A stretch of 64,000 bases of DNA from Candidatus Albibeggiatoa sp. nov. NOAA (GTDB taxonomy: Bacteria > Pseudomonadota > Gammaproteobacteria > Beggiatoales > Beggiatoaceae), in the NCBI GenBank assembly GCA_025800385.1, contig JAOXRS010000120.1, forward strand, positions 62,001-126,000. The letters run 5' to 3'. A model generated the notes under the pieces. The model was not told the origin of the DNA, ran no database searches, and saw nothing but the letters and a program-made list of their open reading frames with translations. Each line of letters opens with the position of its first letter. The first letter of the stretch is position 1. The translations under genes were made by a program, and so were the position numbers. This document shows, one piece after another, positions 62,372 to 64,000 of this stretch.

Positions 62372-64000
62372 ATGCGATACTTCATCATTTTATGTCTGTT
62401 ATTTTCTAGTAGCTTACATGCGGAAGTGATATTAGATGGTAGCTTAGGTGAGCGAGTTGAGCTAACTGGGTCTAACTATGAGATCACGGAATCATTAGGC
62501 ACACGTGCAGGCAATAATTTATTTCACAGCTTTGAAAGTTTTAATTTGAGTGAAGGTGAAATCGCAACGTTCTCTGGCAGTGAAGATATTTTTAATGTGA
62601 TTAGTCGAGTCACAGGTGGTAGCCCCTCGTTAATTGATGGCACTATCGCCAGTACTATGCCTGACGCTTTTTTCTATTTTATTAATCCCTATGGTGTCGC
62701 TTTTGGCCCTAATAGTAGCTTAGATGTTGGTGGTTCTTTCCATATTTCAACTGCACATGTGTTACGTTTTCCTGATGGCAATGATTTTGACACTATCAAT
62801 ACAGAAAATACCTTGCTCAGTATTGAAGAACCCAGTGCTTTTGGTTTTCTTTCTGACAATGTCGCTCCGATTGCAGTTCAACGAGCCAGATTAAGTGTCC
62901 CTGCTTTTAGAACTTTATCCTTTATTGGTAATCAACCGACTTTTCTGGGTGCACGGCTTTCAGCAGGTATTGGTCAATTATATATCATTGGTGTTGGTGG
63001 TGAAGGTGATGTCAGTTTTAAAACCAACTTTGTCAGTAGTACCGAATTCTTTTCTGATATTAATACTCAAGTTGAACAATTAGCTGATGTGAAGATACAA
63101 AGTAGCTTGTTATCGGTTTCAGGCGCAAAAGGCGGTAATGTGTATATTCGTGGTGGCCAAGTTGTTTTAGAGTCCAGCCGAATCGCAGCCGAAACAGGTA
63201 ATTTTCCCGGTGGTGTCATCGACATTCAAGCACAAGATATTAGCTTGCAAGCAGGTTCTGAGTTAATTGGTAACTCTCGTGGCTCAGGGGGGCATGTCAA
63301 TATGCAACTCACAGCTGAAAATAATCTCACGATTCAAGGTGAAACCATTCGCCAAAACACTATCGTACCCAGTTCATTGAACATACAAGTAGAAGATGCC
63401 GAATCAGGCCATATCCAACTCAAAGCCAAAAATATTCAACTGCTTGATGGCGGTAGTGTATTCGCATCATCTCGGGCATCGGGTCAAGGCGGTAATATTA
63501 CTATAGAAGCGGCAGAACGGATTGATATTACAGGCACAACTTCGCAAGGAGTCGGTAGTCAAATTGGCTCAAATAGTCGAGGAGAACAGACTAATGCAGG
63601 CAATGGCGGTACGATTGCGTTAAATGCAGATTCAATTTTGATTGCAGATGGTGCACAAATTGGCTCGTTAACCTCAGGTGCTGGCGACGGTGGACATTTA
63701 TCGATTAAAACCAATACGCTGACAGTGACAGGGCAAGCAGAACGAATTGATGGTAATGTGATTCCTTCTCGATTAACTGCGATTACCACACAATCAGGAC
63801 AGGGCGGTAGCATTCAAATTGAAACCACAGAACTGAATTTACAGGATAATGCACAAATCACAGCCAGTAGTGTTGGTACAGGCGATGGCGGTACGATTAC
63901 TGTCGAAGCACAAACAGTGACACTTTCCGCATCTAGCCCAGATAAACAAGCAGGCAGCATTATTGCCAATAGTCGTGGCGAGGTTGAAAATGCGGGGCGT
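62372..64000 (+). CDS. TPS-type filamentous haemagglutinin-like exoprotein (partial, runs off the right edge)
   Basis: The first 543 residues lie in the window. A signal peptide (MRYFIILCLLFSSSLHA) is followed by a TPS secretion domain (about 20-165) with 'NLFHSFESFNLSEGEIATF', 'FFYFINPYGVAFGPNSSLDVGGSFHISTA', the NP.G-type motif used for recognition by a TpsB partner. After that comes a beta-helical stalk with repeats rich in glycine ('GSGGHVNM', 'GQGGNITI', 'GNGGTIAL', 'GDGGHLSI', 'GQGGSIQI', 'GDGGTITV', about 25-60 residues apart). Such proteins are large adhesins or exoproteins. The partner TpsB transporter is not in the window but may follow. The frame stays open to the window end. Confidence 0.92.
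   Translation, partial: MRYFIILCLLFSSSLHAEVILDGSLGERVELTGSNYEITESLGTRAGNNLFHSFESFNLSEGEIATFSGSEDIFNVISRVTGGSPSLIDGTIASTMPDAFFYFINPYGVAFGPNSSLDVGGSFHISTAHVLRFPDGNDFDTINTENTLLSIEEPSAFGFLSDNVAPIAVQRARLSVPAFRTLSFIGNQPTFLGARLSAGIGQLYIIGVGGEGDVSFKTNFVSSTEFFSDINTQVEQLADVKIQSSLLSVSGAKGGNVYIRGGQVVLESSRIAAETGNFPGGVIDIQAQDISLQAGSELIGNSRGSGGHVNMQLTAENNLTIQGETIRQNTIVPSSLNIQVEDAESGHIQLKAKNIQLLDGGSVFASSRASGQGGNITIEAAERIDITGTTSQGVGSQIGSNSRGEQTNAGNGGTIALNADSILIADGAQIGSLTSGAGDGGHLSIKTNTLTVTGQAERIDGNVIPSRLTAITTQSGQGGSIQIETTELNLQDNAQITASSVGTGDGGTITVEAQTVTLSASSPDKQAGSIIANSRGEVENAGR

Overview
The window reads as chromosomal DNA from an AT-rich gammaproteobacterium that fixes nitrogen and respires with a high-affinity oxidase. 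The evidence is the RsmB/DUF4390 pair, HslVU, EpmB, proton-translocating PntAB, Ccm-type cytochrome c maturation (CcmH, CcmI), cbb3 oxidase (CcoNOQP), a nifB operon with NifA/sigma-54 promoter elements, ThyX in place of ThyA, TonB receptors, a GldG-like protein and a TPS-type exoprotein. This set fits a gliding or filamentous sulfur oxidiser of the Thiotrichales/Beggiatoaceae kind. That placement is an inference from gene content, not a sequence match.

Layout. 1-5000 (minus strand): end of a DUF4390 gene, rsmB, then a sensor kinase translationally coupled to a di-heme cytochrome c peroxidase. 5000-7900: an AT-rich island carrying a two-gene Septu-type anti-phage system (ptuA ATPase, ptuB HNH nuclease). 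7960-12000: the pnt transhydrogenase operon and a PabC-like aminotransferase. 12200-17000: a TauE/SafE transporter fused to two universal-stress domains, and hslVU. 17200-19300: a large AsmA/YdbH-like envelope protein. 19400-24530: a nif operon (nifB, fdxN, NifX-associated DUF269, DUF683, fdxB, four uncharacterised small genes, bacteriohemerythrin), preceded by two NifA-type sites and a sigma-54 promoter and interrupted by a palindromic dispersed repeat. 24550-31900: a HEAT-repeat protein, an arylsulfotransferase-like protein, tRNA-Met, a VOC protein, speD, ccmHI and DUF3050. 32200-38940: GldG-like protein, FemAB-like acyltransferase, TonB receptor, epmB. 39400-42910: ccoNOQP with its promoter and terminator. 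42950-46640: a three-gene cluster of O-methyltransferase, EgtD-like methyltransferase and FOXRED2-like flavoprotein. 47100-53730: TonB receptor divergent from a YfiR protein, mobA, RND adaptor, OmpA, and a MazG-like/thyX pair. 53780-62100 (minus): TPR glycosyltransferase-like protein, tautomerase-like protein, a methyltransferase, and two overlapping sensor-kinase genes. The window ends inside a filamentous-haemagglutinin-type secreted protein.

Physiologically, the cbb3 oxidase and hemerythrin suit low-oxygen respiration alongside nitrogenase, whose cofactor pathway starts at NifB. CcmHI would mature the c-type cytochromes (CcoO, CcoP, the peroxidase) encoded here. The least understood parts are the FOXRED2/EgtD-like/O-methyltransferase cluster and the uncharacterised proteins inside the nif operon. 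The Septu pair is a recognised defence type that appears to have been acquired horizontally. No transposase, integrase, CRISPR array or rRNA was seen.
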